A DNA stretch of 64,000 nucleotides from Casuarina equisetifolia (GCA_028551475.1 CM052360.1:17534501-17598500), one strand, 5' to 3'; positions 48,020 to 60,925 are shown, counted from the first letter of the stretch. The notes: generated by a model not told the origin, from the sequence alone. Numbers and translations: made by a program.

Positions 48020-51000
48020 GTGTTAACATACACACAACATTCTAAAGAAATGGCAAATGTAGAACAAGATAAACTTGCAAGAAGAATTCAGGAGTACAGG
48101 ACACAAACTGAGCTGGAGAATATAAAAGCTCTTAGTCACATAAAGCATACAGCAGGTACCAATACCAGCCTTGCTGTTGGTATGAGTTCCTACAGAAATG
48201 TTGAAGCAAACACAAAATCCAGCCACGGGGAGGTGATTGATTGGTTTATCTGTCTTCTATTTAGTTACAGACAATGAATTTGATTTCTTTGTTACCATTT
48301 TTGGAGCTCTAGTTTTTTACTACAATCTGTAACTTAATAGAACGTATCTAATATTGAAGAAAATCATTGTATTTGCATGTTTTCATTTTTTAGGTCCAGA
48401 CCATCAAACAAGGATATCTCTTGAAACGATTTTCAAGTTCAAGAGGAGATTGGAAGAGGAGGTTCTTTGTGCTTGACAGTCATGGGGCCTTACGATATTA
48501 CAGAATTAAGAGCACCAAATCTATGGTAGGTATACTGTTATCAATTGTTCCTCACCATTACGAAGTGTAGTGATAATACTCAAATAATGTCTCTACCTTG
48601 ATTCTGGTCATGATTAATTTTGAATAATGTTTTGGCCTGTCTGATAATTTCTAGGATATTCAAATACATCAAAGGATAAAAGATTATAGGTGTTTCATCC
48701 AAGTCATCCATGCAATCTAATCACATATTATGAATGGAATGGATAACAGATCTCAGCCCAGTAGAACCTTGATGCCAATTTCTTTTGCCTCAGTTGCATG
48801 AACCATAGTTCCTATTTAGATTGTTCTACTCTAAGTGGGTGCAAATATTGCCATAGAAGGGGAAAAAATACCCAATTGGAGAGAGAAGTCTGATGCAAAA
48901 GCAAAATTTGGAATATTTCCAGGGGAACTTTCCTGAAAATTGAAATTTTCTTTCAGATCTTCATTTTCTGGTATTTCTGATTTTTGTTATTCTTTTCATG
49001 TTGTCCACAATGGCTAGTTAGAGTCTTTGATTTTTTTATTTTATTTTATTTTTTTTTTAAGCTGATTGTTGTTTCCAGAATTCAGTGAAAAATTGGACAT
49101 AGAGGACCACTATAGTACAAATAATGTTTACAAGTCAATAAGAAGTTTCTTTTTAATGCTAAATCACCCTGCGCATTATTGGTTGTTAGCATGCATCCAT
49201 CCTTGGTGTTCTTATCCTATGCATGTGCATCATATCCTTGTCATGAATCAACATTTCTTTTTTACAGAGGAAAAAAAAATGTTTGGATCAAAGAGAAATG
49301 CCAATTCTTGTTTGGATTGATCAGAAATTTTTGATAATGAGGAATGTTTACATTTCTCTGCTGTTGTTGATGCACATTGCTATGATAATTCTTTTCTAAC
49401 TAAACTTTTGAGTAAGCCTCATACATTTGATGTTGTTGATGCATGTTTTTTATGATAGTTACTTTTCAATTACAGAGATAAATCAGTAACTTCTGACCAA
49501 AAACATGGATATGTTGAAACATACTGGAATGGTACGTGGAACAATATTAGTGTCCCATGTTTGCTTTTTTCCTGCCTTTCAGTAACATACTGGAATAGCG
49601 TTCTGGAGCTCATTATGATAGACATGCGTTTTGTTTTCCTGATTTTCCCCTTTCCCCTGGCGGCAGGGCTTTCAGTCATACCATTACTCAGTTGACCATA
49701 ATAGTGGTGTGTTTGGTAGATTCCACTCTCGGCAAAATCGGCCGGCATTCAAATGAAGAGATCCTGAGCTCCTGTACTGTTGATCTATGCACATCAATTA
49801 TAAAGATGGATGCTGAGGACATGGATCTCCGTCTTTGCTTTAGAATAATTTCTCCATCAAAAACTTACACTGCAGGTATTAATTGACTTTCTTTGAACAC
49901 TTGACTATTTTGATGGGTTTTTAAATCTTGAAGGCATGAATGGCCTAATTGTAACATATTTAAAAAGCCAACTCTTTTCGGTTTTAACTTTGATGTGCAT
50001 TATGGCGCCAACAACTGAACATCAGCCAACATAGTTCTATGTTTTATACTCTGCCATTTCCTGTAGGGAATTATTATGTTTTAGTATGTCATTCATTAAA
50101 CCCCACAAACAGAAAACTGAATAAGAAAATTTTAGAAAAATTTGGAACACATTGAAATGCTAGGAACATGACAAAAAATCATAACCACATTTTAGTTTCC
50201 AGATAACTAATAGACGTGTCGTTGCTATGTATTCACTTGAATCCTTGACCAACTACGGTATAGAATTTCAGAGGACATTGGTGTCAACCAAAAAATATTC
50301 CAATTGCACCAAAAACACTTGATTGCTAGGCTAACCCAACAAGGACAGTTCAGGTTGCTTTCTTTTTGTTCACAGCTAGCCCTTTGAGTAACCTAACTGA
50401 ATTCATCAGAATCATAATGTGGCCAAAAAGGAAATTTGGCAGAGTCAGTAATAATAGCTCACTTGGGTGCTTGAAAAGACAGGTTGACATAATCTAGACA
50501 CATATGTGAACATGGGTTTGAAATACATTTGAATCATTGTAAAATGGTCTTGAACAAGTGAGAGATAAGATAATTAAAAATTGGAAAACATGCAAAAAGA
50601 AGAAAAAGGAATTGCATTCCTTTGAACTTTTTATATGTTATGCAATAATGTTTTGTGCATAATAATGTGTACGTTGAAATAATCAAATTTATATTTCCTT
50701 TTTATGACACTTACAGAGTGCCATTTGAGCACTTTCTAATACTTTTATCTAGCAGTCATGGGCAGTTTCTAATAGGTCGGGACAATCCTGACTTGGGATG
50801 TTAACATTTTTCAGTAAGGTTTTCTTTCTGTTTCATGGCAGTAGAGATGTTTTTTGGTAGCCAAAAACGGATGAAATGCTGATGATTACCAGGCTTTTAC
50901 AAATAACCTGCACAATGACAGCCCATAATCATGGTACATCCATCTGCTGCTAAATCAAAGAAAACGGAGAGAAAAAGAGGAATACACATGGTTAATTGTG

Positions 51001-54000
51001 AAATTGCGGATCAAAGAACCTTTACAATAATACCAGCTATATTTTTTCTTTTCTTTTTTTTATCTATACTTATTTACTTGTCCATTATACATTTTGTGAC
51101 CCAATGCAAGTATGTTGAATTAAAACCTTGAACATCTAGTTTTATTTGAGATCTCGGATGGGTATTGGAAATTGATTGGGCAGTTCAACTGTTCAGCCAA
51201 GTGCTGCTGCTTTATGAATTATCTCTGTTGTAAGTTTTCCATTGTTTTTATGAGGATACTGCGGCAGCATGATCTAGGTTCAAGATAATTGGCAAACTTA
51301 AATCCTAAGAAGGCCGTCCATTTTTCTTTTGTTCCTTTTAGTTCAATGGCAATATAATTGAAGGGCTCTGGAGAAAAATCATCCTAACTTCTTTCCCCTA
51401 ATCTTATCTGACCAGCCTGAAAATGAGGCAGATAGGATGGACTGGGTAAATAAAATCACTGGAGCTATTGCATCTCTTCTGAATTCACATTTTCCTCAAC
51501 AGGTTTGCCCATCCAAAAGCCTTATGTTCTTTAATGTGATGTTATACCAGCATGTCATGCATTCAATTGGGTTCGTCACTGACTAAATCAGTTGTATCTT
51601 CCGCAGCCATGCCCTGGAACAAAACAAATCGTGAATAGAATCTCTGCCACGGGTTCTTTTGATGTCAATTCTCTAGATAGCCGTGAAAGTTTAGAAGATG
51701 ACATAAAATCGAACAATGATGATGCTGTTTCTAGAATTCTCAGAGGAATTCCTGGAAATGATAGCTGTGCAGAATGCAGTGCTCCTGAACCGGATTGGTC
51801 ATCTCTTAATCTTGGCATATTGCTCTGCATTGAATGTTCTGGTGTTCATCGGAATCTTGGTGTCCATATCTCAAAGGTACCTGATATTCTGAGAAGTAAT
51901 TATCGAGATGTCATTGATACGATTTTCTTATGGAATATATACTTGCAGGAATCCATTTGGACTCTTGAAAGTGTTTGTAGCTCCACATACTGGTAGTAGT
52001 CTGATAGAATATTATAGTATATGGTTTCTTGAGAAGGAAAGTCTTTGGGAGATTACTATGAAATTCTAATTTCTCTATTTCCATCCCACTCTATCCACCC
52101 CACACACACACACACACACCAAACACCCTTCCATTTTTGTCTTTCGTTTAAGCGTTTTTGAGGTCTCAGATGTCATTGATAACATGTCATAATTCCATGT
52201 GTAGTGTTTCAGGCAGACATTGAAATGTAATTTGATATGGTAAGTGTCGCACCTGTTTGGACAACTGTAGTTGTGAGCCACTCGATGAGGACAATATGTA
52301 GAGAACCTTGAAGAAAAAAGTATCAGAATTTCATTAAACACAGAGCCACAATGTATTGGTTAGTTAAAATTCACAAGAGCGGCAAGGTTTAGATTGGGAA
52401 TGGTGCAACACCCTACAAACTACGTGCGCAGAAGCAAGGCATTTCTCATTGGCGGTGTTCTTACATGTCCAACCTGATCTGATTAATAAGCTATCGGTTT
52501 GTAGAGTATGATTTAAGCAAAGGCTAGGATAGGGTTAAATAGGTTCCACCCTACCAATTATGTGCGCAGAAACAAGGCATTTCTTCTTGGCTGGCTTCTT
52601 ATTTCCAGTCTGTTCAGGTTAAGAAGCTGTTGGTACACGGAATGAAGTACCTGCCCAAAGACCGCTATTTTCGAACCTGCAAATTTGCTGGTTGGGAAAG
52701 GTTGCTTGGAACCTTTGGTGTTTTCCATATAACTCTTCTCTTAGAAAAGTTGTGTGATATTCTCAACCTTGTACTCATTTTGCACTGCATCATAAATTGC
52801 ATTAACACGTTGGCAAGAAAATAATACACAACCTAATTTGTCTACCTATGATTGTTTAAAGTCGATATCTCTAATTGAATTTCATAAAGTTTTCATGGAA
52901 ATGCCTTTATTCCTTGCGGTGTTGGATTTTATCTTCAAAGTAAAACGGACAATGAAACTTTATTATCTAATATTCCTTGCAATGTCTATAGTTCTTGCAA
53001 GATCATTCTCTCTATTTATCTGCACAAAAGTGATTCTATCACAGATAAATTAATCATGATTTTTACATAAAACTTAGTGGCATGTAAATTTGAATGTCCA
53101 AGGAAGCATACTATGTTAAAAACATCCCTAAGAGTCTCCAACCATGAGTCTTATTGAGATATAGTTTCTCTATGAAATTTTGGTGATTAGAAATGCTTTG
53201 GGTCCTTTACAGCAAGAACTTTTGGCCTAAAGCACAGAGACTAATTACTTGATGGCTATAATTTTTTATGATTATTTCTATTCTCACCTAGGGCCCATAA
53301 TTAAGCATTTCATTGCCCTTACAACCGCTAGTGCGATCTCTCACCTTGGATGTCAAGGTTTGGGAACCTACTGTCTTGGACTTGTTCCAGAACTTGGGTA
53401 ATTCTTTCTGTAACTCTGTATGGGAGGGATTGCTTCTACTTGAGAAGAAAAAGGTAAGATTTCTTTTTAATTTTAAGTTAGAAGCTATGAATATTTTTCT
53501 TTGAGTTTTGCTGTAATTATTGAAATGTGCGATACTTGGCATAATGAATGAAAGAGGATATGTGACTTATTGTGGGGTAATACTTTTTGGTTAAGATGCT
53601 TAAACGATGTGTAAATGAATAACGTGGAAGTTGTAATGTTTTCCTTCTCTGAATAGCTCTTGTAGTTTTGCACAATGATTTTGTGGTGCTTCCGGGCTTT
53701 TGATGAAGATCTTCAAATATTTGCTTCTGTAAAGATTTCTCTACTGAACTCTTCAAATTGGATATACGTAAATATGAATATGATCCATTACGATATTTCT
53801 TTCATCACTGAACTCCTAGTTTTTCCTTATGAAGTGGAATCCAATCCTAGATGAAGATTTCAAATCTTCACTTCTGTAAAGATTTCTCTCCACTGAATTC
53901 TTCAAATTGGATATACATGAATATGAATGTGATCCATTACGATGTTTCTTACCTCACTGAGCTCCTAATTTTTCCTTATGAAGTAGAATCCAAGCCTTGG

Positions 54001-56201
54001 AAATGATCCAGCCTCCAATAATCTACAGGTTATCCACTTCCAACCGTGCACTAGTTATAAAGTTAGTTGTAATGGAATATGTCATTACCTTCAATGCATC
54101 ATGTCTCTTATATGGTAAAAGCAGCTGCACTTTTTCCGGCCCAAAGTATAAACTTAGCTGTGTACCCCTTTCTACCCCCTTGACCACCCATTTCTGAAAA
54201 GTGATTTGCTACGAATACAGAAAGTAAGGAAAAAAAAAAAGTGAGGAAAAGAGTGATCTGGTACTGTTATTCCAGCAGAAAGTGCTTCTTAGAAAAATTC
54301 TGTTAAGTAGTTGGCAATCCCATAAGTAGTTGGCACTATTTGTTATTCCCAAATGACATACTGATTTTGGTTGACCTTTCTGTGTGTGTATTTGAGGTGG
54401 ATTTGGGGCTCAAAGTTAAGGACTTGCTGGTAGAGATAATAAAATTATCTCAATGGTTTTGTAGTTTGAAAATGGGTAGGTGAAAGCAGCTGAAATAGAG
54501 AAAGAGCTTTTGCTTGAAAATCCTGACAAATACCTTCTTTAGGGTTTGAAGCTATTTCTTACATGAAATGTGTGAGACTTTGGGTGCAAAAAATGGTGTA
54601 CTCTTTTGGTGCAAGGAGATAAAAGTGTTCAGGGGCTGTGGACAGTGACAGTGCATAGGGAAGAAGAAAAGGAGAGAGAAAAGGAGGGAGAAAAAGAAAA
54701 AAGATGTTGGCAATGTGCGTTTATACTCATTGTATTAGATCTTCAATTATCTTGATATTGAATCACTGATTACAATGAAAGCATATTTATACAGACTTGT
54801 GACTTGTTGGCTTGCTTGTAAATGCTAAGATGCGGTCTCCTAATTTGACTTACTAAACTAAAAGCTTGTAAAAAACAATAAATAGACTGTAAATTATTAT
54901 AATAATCTAGACCAACACAACTTTGAGCAAATGACTAAAAATTGAAAGAACTCGAGGAATAGCGCAGACAAATATTAGTCTTAAAACCAACTTACAAAAT
55001 TATACTACAAAGTACATTACAAATAAAATGTGAATTACTTGTGAACTACTCCCTCAAATTTTCAAAATTGATTTAGTCATTGACACCAAGTCACTCTTTT
55101 AGGATTAAATTTACGAATTCTTCTAATCATAACCATTTTTTGAAAAACTAATTAGTCCGTGACTTTCCATACATTTACTTCATTTTGATTTTGATTTTTT
55201 ACTCTTTCTTAACTCCTTCTAATTGTTGTGATAATTCTAAACCATCTAATTCATTGCAATTACTTCTTTGTTTTTTTAATTCATTGTAATCTAAATAAAT
55301 GTGAGGATTTTAACTGTTTCATGCTGAAGTTACTCTGAACAATTGTAATCCAACCTTAAAACCACAAAATTCTTGCTTCAGGTAGTCCTCCCCAAAACCT
55401 CAGAAACAAAAGTCCTGAAATTGATGCAATTAGAAAATAACAGAAATATTAGCAAGAAATTAATCGTTTGCTAACATAAGATGAAGAAGTTGATCTAGAT
55501 CCCGATTAAACTTTCTAAATAAATGTGAACATAACAAATTAATCTTTGAAACTGTAGATGCACCTTGTCAGACATTTGTTCCAAAAAAGCAAAACAAGAA
55601 AAACATAATTCCTTTCTTTTATTTATTATTATTGTTATTTATATTATCTACTATTGTTATGAATGTGAATATTATATTTATCTTTTTGCAGCAAGCTTTG
55701 GCTAACTATTGAGAAAGGGGGTTTTCTCCTTTTTTCAAGGACACCTTGAGTTTTGGCTTCCTAAAAGTTAACATTAAAACAACTCTGTAGCTCTCAGAAA
55801 TTTCTGGTTGATGTTTTGTTTGAAAACAGTTAGTGAAACAGCTTTTGATACTGATATCAACGAGTGATATGAACGTGAACAACAATTTCTAGAATTAGAG
55901 TAGTTTAAGACAGTTTACTGTTGCTTTCGAGCATATTGTTTTTACACTGTAGCCATCAAGTTGCTGGAACTGTGATGTTTTTAACAATTAAGGTTTCTTG
56001 AAGCCTTTTGTTCAATGAGTAGGTAGTGATCTATATATGTTCCTTCGATGTATTCCCATATAATGCCTAACATATAAATTGCCCAGAGGTGCACGCCCAT
56101 CGATTAAAGATGGTGGGGGACTTAGTGCACTGGAAAGAGCAATGGAGTTGGAAGCAATAGCTGATGAAGAGCTATTTCTTTTACTTTCGGAACGTGACTA
56201 A
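48020..56201 (+). pseudogene. Truncated ARF-GAP gene copy (PH-ArfGAP part), inactivated
   Basis: Exon counterparts: 48020-48232, 48394-48525, 49667-49875, 51416-51502, 51607-51876, 53331-53453 and 56087-56201. Exons 1-10 (BAR) were never included. Exons 17 and 18 (end of ArfGAP, ankyrins) were removed by a 4.5-kb deletion. Exon 13 has lost two 2-base pieces, giving a tga stop at 49754-49756. The acceptor of exon 16 has changed from gcag|gtgaga to gcta|gtgcga; the nearest AG would shift the frame by one. Exon 16 also gained a base. The zinc-finger exon (51607-51876) is still open with all four cysteines. Transcription from a foreign upstream promoter is possible, but a working ARF-GAP is not expected. 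Confidence 0.9.
52101..52119. repeat. CA microsatellite (longer in copy 2)
   Basis: A clean (CA)n run here. Copy 1 has a shorter run interrupted by aaac at about 33173-33190. Confidence 0.85.
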
Positions 56202-56687
56202 CATGTTCACCTGATCTAAGTTGGCTTTGTTGGCTGCTTTCAACCCCTGCTGTTGACAACCATTTATTGCCTGTAATCATGAATAAAGTCTGATACTTTT
56301 TATCTGTTTGAATCCAAACTGTTTAAGTTTGTCATTCAATTAGTTTATGAATGTATTATTATTCTTCAGTGATAGGGGTCCGTTGAATGTTGGATCTACT
56401 TGCAGTTAGATATTTATAATTGCTATCTACAAAGAATTTACGTAAACTGTTACCCCTTTTCAATTAGCCAAAATAAAAAGATGAGTCAAGAAGGTCCCTT
56501 CTCTGCAATTTGATCACTTTCGTGTATCAGTTATGCGTGTGCCTGGTTACATTGCAACAACTTCGATTATCAATTGGGTTGGACTATGACCAAATCTAGA
56601 GGCTAACACCGCCCATGGAGGTTCATACAAGTGATCTCCCATTGCCACCGGTTGTAGACCTATGGCTTGCTGCCTTTTGAGCAGCAT

Positions 56688-57100
56688 TTATTGCCTCGTC
56701 GTACCACCGAAATTAGGCATCACTTGTTGCCTTTTGAATCTACTCATGTAGATAGCGGTGCAACTGTACATGAACTGCCCAACACGTTCCTCTAATTGTG
56801 GGGCCTCCTCCGCATGGCTCACTGCCAGAGGGATCTCGTCCTCCACAATGACTCTCCCATTCTCCACATGGACCTCCTTCACAGGGGTCTCACCCACACA
56901 GGTTCCTTCTTCCTCCACAGGGAGCTCATCCTTAATCTGGCCAAGGACGGCAAAAGCTTTTTGTGTTGACATTGGAAGTGACTCATCAAAGATAACGTTG
57001 TCTCTATTTTCATCAACATAAATGATATCAGCTTCCTTTTCGAGACTTCGTTGGACTGGACAACCTCTTCATTAGTCACAAGAGGTGTGACTAAATTGTT
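56688..57100 (-). CDS. Unidentified acidic ORF across the duplication border (partial or broken)
   Basis: The minus-strand frame 56972-56688 reads MSTQKAFAVLGQIKDELPVE, continues with acidic residues (VENGRVIVEDEIPLAV) and ends MPNFGGTTRQ. Upstream of this Met the same frame continues through VDENRDNVIFDESLP to about 57025. Beyond that, a different frame is open (NEEVVQSNEVSKR), which suggests one frameshift. No domain was recognised. It continues across the right duplication border without a break, so it predates the duplication. It may be a fragment of a host gene or of a transposon accessory protein. Confidence 0.35.
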
Positions 57101-59460
57101 TGGCTGATTATTTGTTGAATTAATTAGTTGGGATGAATGAATGCCGAACTATTTCATTTGTTGGGCTGAATTCATATGTCATGGACCAAAGTCACTTTAA
57201 GGCCCAAGCCAGAAGAAAGGTGTATTAGTGATTTCACTTCTCTGGAGGCCGCACGACATCTCAGGCAAAAAAAAAAAAAAAAAGAGTCCGCACCACCCAA
57301 AAAAAAAGCTGCACAATTCTCCCTCTTTGTGAATTTCGAATTGAAAGATTGACGTTGGGAATCCTTTTTGGTGCAAAATAGAAAGATCACAAGATTGCAA
57401 CGCGCAAAATAGCCTCCCTAACAGCGTTGATTTTAAGGGGTGAAGAGTTGTAGCAAAAATAAGAAAACACGATGTTTCTGTCTAGTGGAAAGAAGCGAAC
57501 TCAAAACAGATTCTTTCTTTTCTTCTGATGTGTGTTAGGGTGTGAGTGCAGCGCAAGAGAATTGTAGAAGGAAAACGCTCTTATTCTCTTGCAAAAATGA
57601 GCTCATAAATCTGTCCTATTCTTTCTAAATTTATGGATCATTTGAGATTGTACTTTGGAGTTGTTTTTATATCGTTTATGTTCACGGTACTATTCACTTC
57701 GAAAGTCTGCATTTTGGTTGATCTATAAACATATATTTTGAATCCCATTATTTGTATGAGAATGAGTATTTGATATGGTTCTATTTTATTAAAATCTATT
57801 ATATTCTTAGGCCATTTTGAAGCCTAGGAAGGTTGTGAGGGTCCTTGCTTGGTTAACACCTACGTCAAATTGATTTCAATTTGTGTTAATTTGTTGCATG
57901 TTTGTATGTGATTCATGCTTCAAAGTTCTATTGGACTAAATCTTGATTACATTTTGACGTTGGAAGTTAAGGTTGTTTGGTTGAACATATACATATTATT
58001 GACAACTCTAAATCATACTACAAATCCTAGGAGCATCACTCTAATTAAGTCATAGTGTTCTCCAAATTACATATCATATTTTTAGTACTAAAATTGACTT
58101 GCTAAAGATATATATGTTAACAAGCTTATCACTTATACCAATGAGAAGATATCTATGTTTGATTGGTTGTATACGACATATTGAACTTGAATATTATTGA
58201 GGCTAGTGTGGATAAAGAGCAACACTTGAGGAATGCTTTCCCTTTTTGAATATGTTGTATTGAGGCTAGAGGGCTTGTTTTCGTTATCCAGTAATGCTTT
58301 CTCTCTGTGAATATATTGTAATGGGCCAAGTGTTGGTCCTTGAATTTTGTAATGTTTTGATTTGTTCTACCCTTTTTCAAAGGGTCTAAGGATATAATGG
58401 TTTCATTGTATTTTGTACAAAGTTATGATTTTTAGTTACCTTCTCTTATCAATAAAAGTGATTAGGGTTTTGCCTTTATTCATATATATATATATATATA
58501 TATGTTCATACAAGATCGAGCTAGATTAAATTGATTTCATATTTTGTGTATCTACTTGGTAATTGATGGGATAGAACATTATTGTATAATATTGTAATCT
58601 CCTAATTTGTATCAAATGTGTGGAACTTGTCTTAGGTTATGTTGACCTATTCGTTACAAAGCATGTAGCTCATGCAAGGAGAGACTCCTTGGTGTGTGAG
58701 GAGTAGGCTTGCAGTAGTGTGTTCATTGTTTGAGAGTAGTTTGTTCTAGTTCCTCAGTGGAAGTCCTCTTAATTTTGTTTGGTTAAGAGAACAAGTCAAA
58801 CCATATCCTTAAACAATTTCTTGTGTCAAACGTCTTCTCTTCTTTACTTTTTTATTCAAGATTGTTGTTGCTATCATGGCATTTTAATTAACAAATGCAT
58901 AACCTTAACTTGCAATTTAAATCACAAAAAAATTGATATCAATAAAAAGGAAATAAAACAATTAACATTAAAAGATTACAACATAATTCAATTCTCTTTC
59001 TTAGGTTGTCATACTACTTATAAACAACACATTGATTTCCTTAAAGAAGCATAATAAAGGAAAAAAAATTATAACTATGCAACGATGATTGTAAGATTTA
59101 ATGTCGACCCAAATCACCTAAAAATTATATTTTTTATATATATTTATAACTTGATCTATGCCTTGTTTTCTGCAACACTTTCTAACCATAAGAGGGCTGA
59201 AGAAGACAAGCCCTGTCAAGCCCCAAGGGATGGTTTACAATCAACCAATATCAAAGAGATGAAGTCTTTTAAACTCCTGTTTTCTGTTTTTTATTTCAAT
59301 ATTTTTTTTAATATGAACACATAACAACATTTTCGTGTTGATAATCTTTCCCATCGACTTGTATGAATCAAATTAAAGAAACGATTTTCCGGGATTAAAC
59401 ATTTGAAACTAGAAATTGGAAAAAAAAAAAAAAATTAAAGCGAGGTTTTAGCCTTTCAAT
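57101..59460. other. Intergenic DNA
   Basis: No gene is supported. There is an A-run at about 57267-57283 and a TA microsatellite at 58482-58502. The rest is AT-rich DNA with short chance frames. Minus-strand frames at 57172-57400 are poly-Phe artefacts of the A-run. Confidence 0.55.
58482..58502. repeat. TA microsatellite
   Basis: An uninterrupted (AT)n run of about 10 repeats between cctttattc and gttcata. Confidence 0.9.
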
Positions 59461-59466
59461 CACGTG
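59461..59466. promoter_or_regulatory. G-box CACGTG upstream of the small basic-protein gene
   Basis: CACGTG in aatcacgtgcaacg, about 130 bases before the likely 5'UTR splice donor at 59591. Its use is inferred. Confidence 0.35.
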
Positions 59467-59590
59467 CAACGCTCCGGCTTGAAGGACGCAGAGGCTACCG
59501 AGATTTATCGAACTGAAAATAGAAGTAGGGCGGGAGAGACGTAGAGAGGGAAATCATTTGTTGATTCTCAGTGTCGCCTCCGGTTCTTAG

Positions 59591-59732
59591 GTACGTATGA
59601 TGCCTTCAAAGACTGAATTTTCTTTCCTCTATTCAATCTCCTTCCTTTTCTACTATCTTCCGCGTTGAATAATCTTAAACGATTTCTTGTTTTTGTTATC
59701 TATATAAGTCATGGATCTTTTCTTTTTCTTAG
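59591..59732 (+). other. Probable 5'UTR intron
   Basis: A strong donor (ttag|gtacgtatg) at 59591 and a pyrimidine-tract acceptor (tctttttcttag|ttgcgg) ending at 59732 bracket 142 AT-rich bases. This lies before the start codon at 59862. It is predicted from splice-site appearance only. Confidence 0.5.
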
Positions 59733-59861
59733 TTGCGGCGGGGACAAGGGTTGGGAGGAAGAGGTCATTAGATTAAGGTTGCAAGTAATTTGTTCCCTGT
59801 TTAATTACTGGGAAAATTGAGCAAGAGAAGGGAAAAGAAAAATTATCCTCGGGCAAAATAA

Positions 59862-60925
59862 ATGGTTGGGGTTGCTTCTGATGAAAGAAGTCGACGTCGT
59901 CTACCATTGTGGATGCTAGATGTAGCTGCTGCTAATCAGATCAGAAATTCTGATCATGTAGATAGTAACCATGTAGATGGAAGAGCTATGCCTCTGCTTC
60001 CCGAAACTGTGAAATGTGAAACAAAGAGAAAAAGAAAATCAAGTAAACAAATTGTAAACTGTGATGGTACTATCACAGAAACTGCTTCAGGAAAGAAAAA
60101 GTGTAATCGGCTAGGGAGAAAAGTTCCGAAATCCGCCGCAAGTAAAGGACGAAAGGCTGAGGGTTCTGCCTCTGGAAGCGATGAGGAACTTCAGCTTCAG
60201 CCTCCAAATGATGATGTGGAGCTGACTATGGATGATCTGATGGCCATTGCTGAAGAGGTGATTTGTTCTTTACATAACTAGCAATTATAATAGAAAAACT
60301 CCATTTGTGCTTCTCTGGTTCGTAAACAAGGCGTATGGCATTTTTTACCATTTCTACGATAATATACCATCTTCAAGGTTTGTGGTAACATACTGTGCCT
60401 GACAGCCAACTGGAAAGCAGTTGATTTATTAAATTGTTCCTAGAATGGTCATCTAAATTGATTAGAAATCAATTGCAGAACTTTTCCTGCTGAGATTTCT
60501 GAGATAGCACCATCTCTTTGCAGTTTGTCAAAGTTGAGAACCATACGGAGCATCAAGCCTCAAATAGAGATTGTGGATCTGAAAGGTTTTGGCAAGACCC
60601 AATGACAGTCTCTTCTAGCAACAACTCAGGTTGTTTGCTTGATGTCCCTTACAGTAATCCAAATTCCTCTGTAACTTTGGCCAGAGAAGAAAAGGTCATC
60701 ATTGATTCAGGAACAGTGGATCCTGCTCAAGACATGTTGGATCTATTCTTGGGTCCCTTGCTTAAAAAACCCCTCAAGGAGGAGAATAAATCATTCATGA
60801 AGGATGCAGCATTTGCCTATGAGATTGAAAGGCTAAGTGAGAATGTTGTTAGTGGCGAGGAAATGGGGCCCTTGATGAAAAAGAAGAGTAGTCTTAAGGA
60901 TAAGGTAGCGATGTTTCTTGATTGA
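59862..60925 (+). CDS. Conserved-looking small basic plant protein, function unknown
   Basis: Two exons, 59862-60257 and 60524-60925, join in phase 0 (gaagag|gtgatt ... ctttgcag|tttgtc) to 265 codons ending at tga 60923-60925. The start reads MVGVASDERSRRRLPLWML. Two basic clusters, KRKRKSSK and GKKKCNRLGRKVPK, look like nuclear localisation signals. An acidic stretch with ELTMDDLMAIAEE follows. The C-terminal half has DMLDLFLGPLLKKP and ends LKDKVAMFLD. No enzymatic domain, signal peptide or membrane segment is visible. Evenly kept reading frame, good splice sites and a probable 5'UTR intron support a real gene. A nuclear role is inferred from composition only. Confidence 0.8.

Larger units (their letters stand above)
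47698..56976. repeat. Segmental duplication, copy 2
   Basis: Direct-orientation partner of 28982-43153. Compared with copy 1 it lacks about 36927-41417 and 41951-42703. It has about 206 extra bases near 51170-51375, about 240 near 52760-53000, and a short extra stretch near 47805. The right flank continues an open minus-strand frame without interruption, so this end looks ancestral. Confidence 0.95.

Noticed and set aside
46374..48232. Functional delta-COP::ARF-GAP fusion gene
   Set aside because: An in-frame tag at 46439, a frameshift near 47378, and a stop within three codons after joining 47442 to 48020 rule out a fusion protein by direct reading.
57172..57400. Minus-strand ORFs with poly-Phe
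   Set aside because: Artefact of the A-run at 57267-57283.
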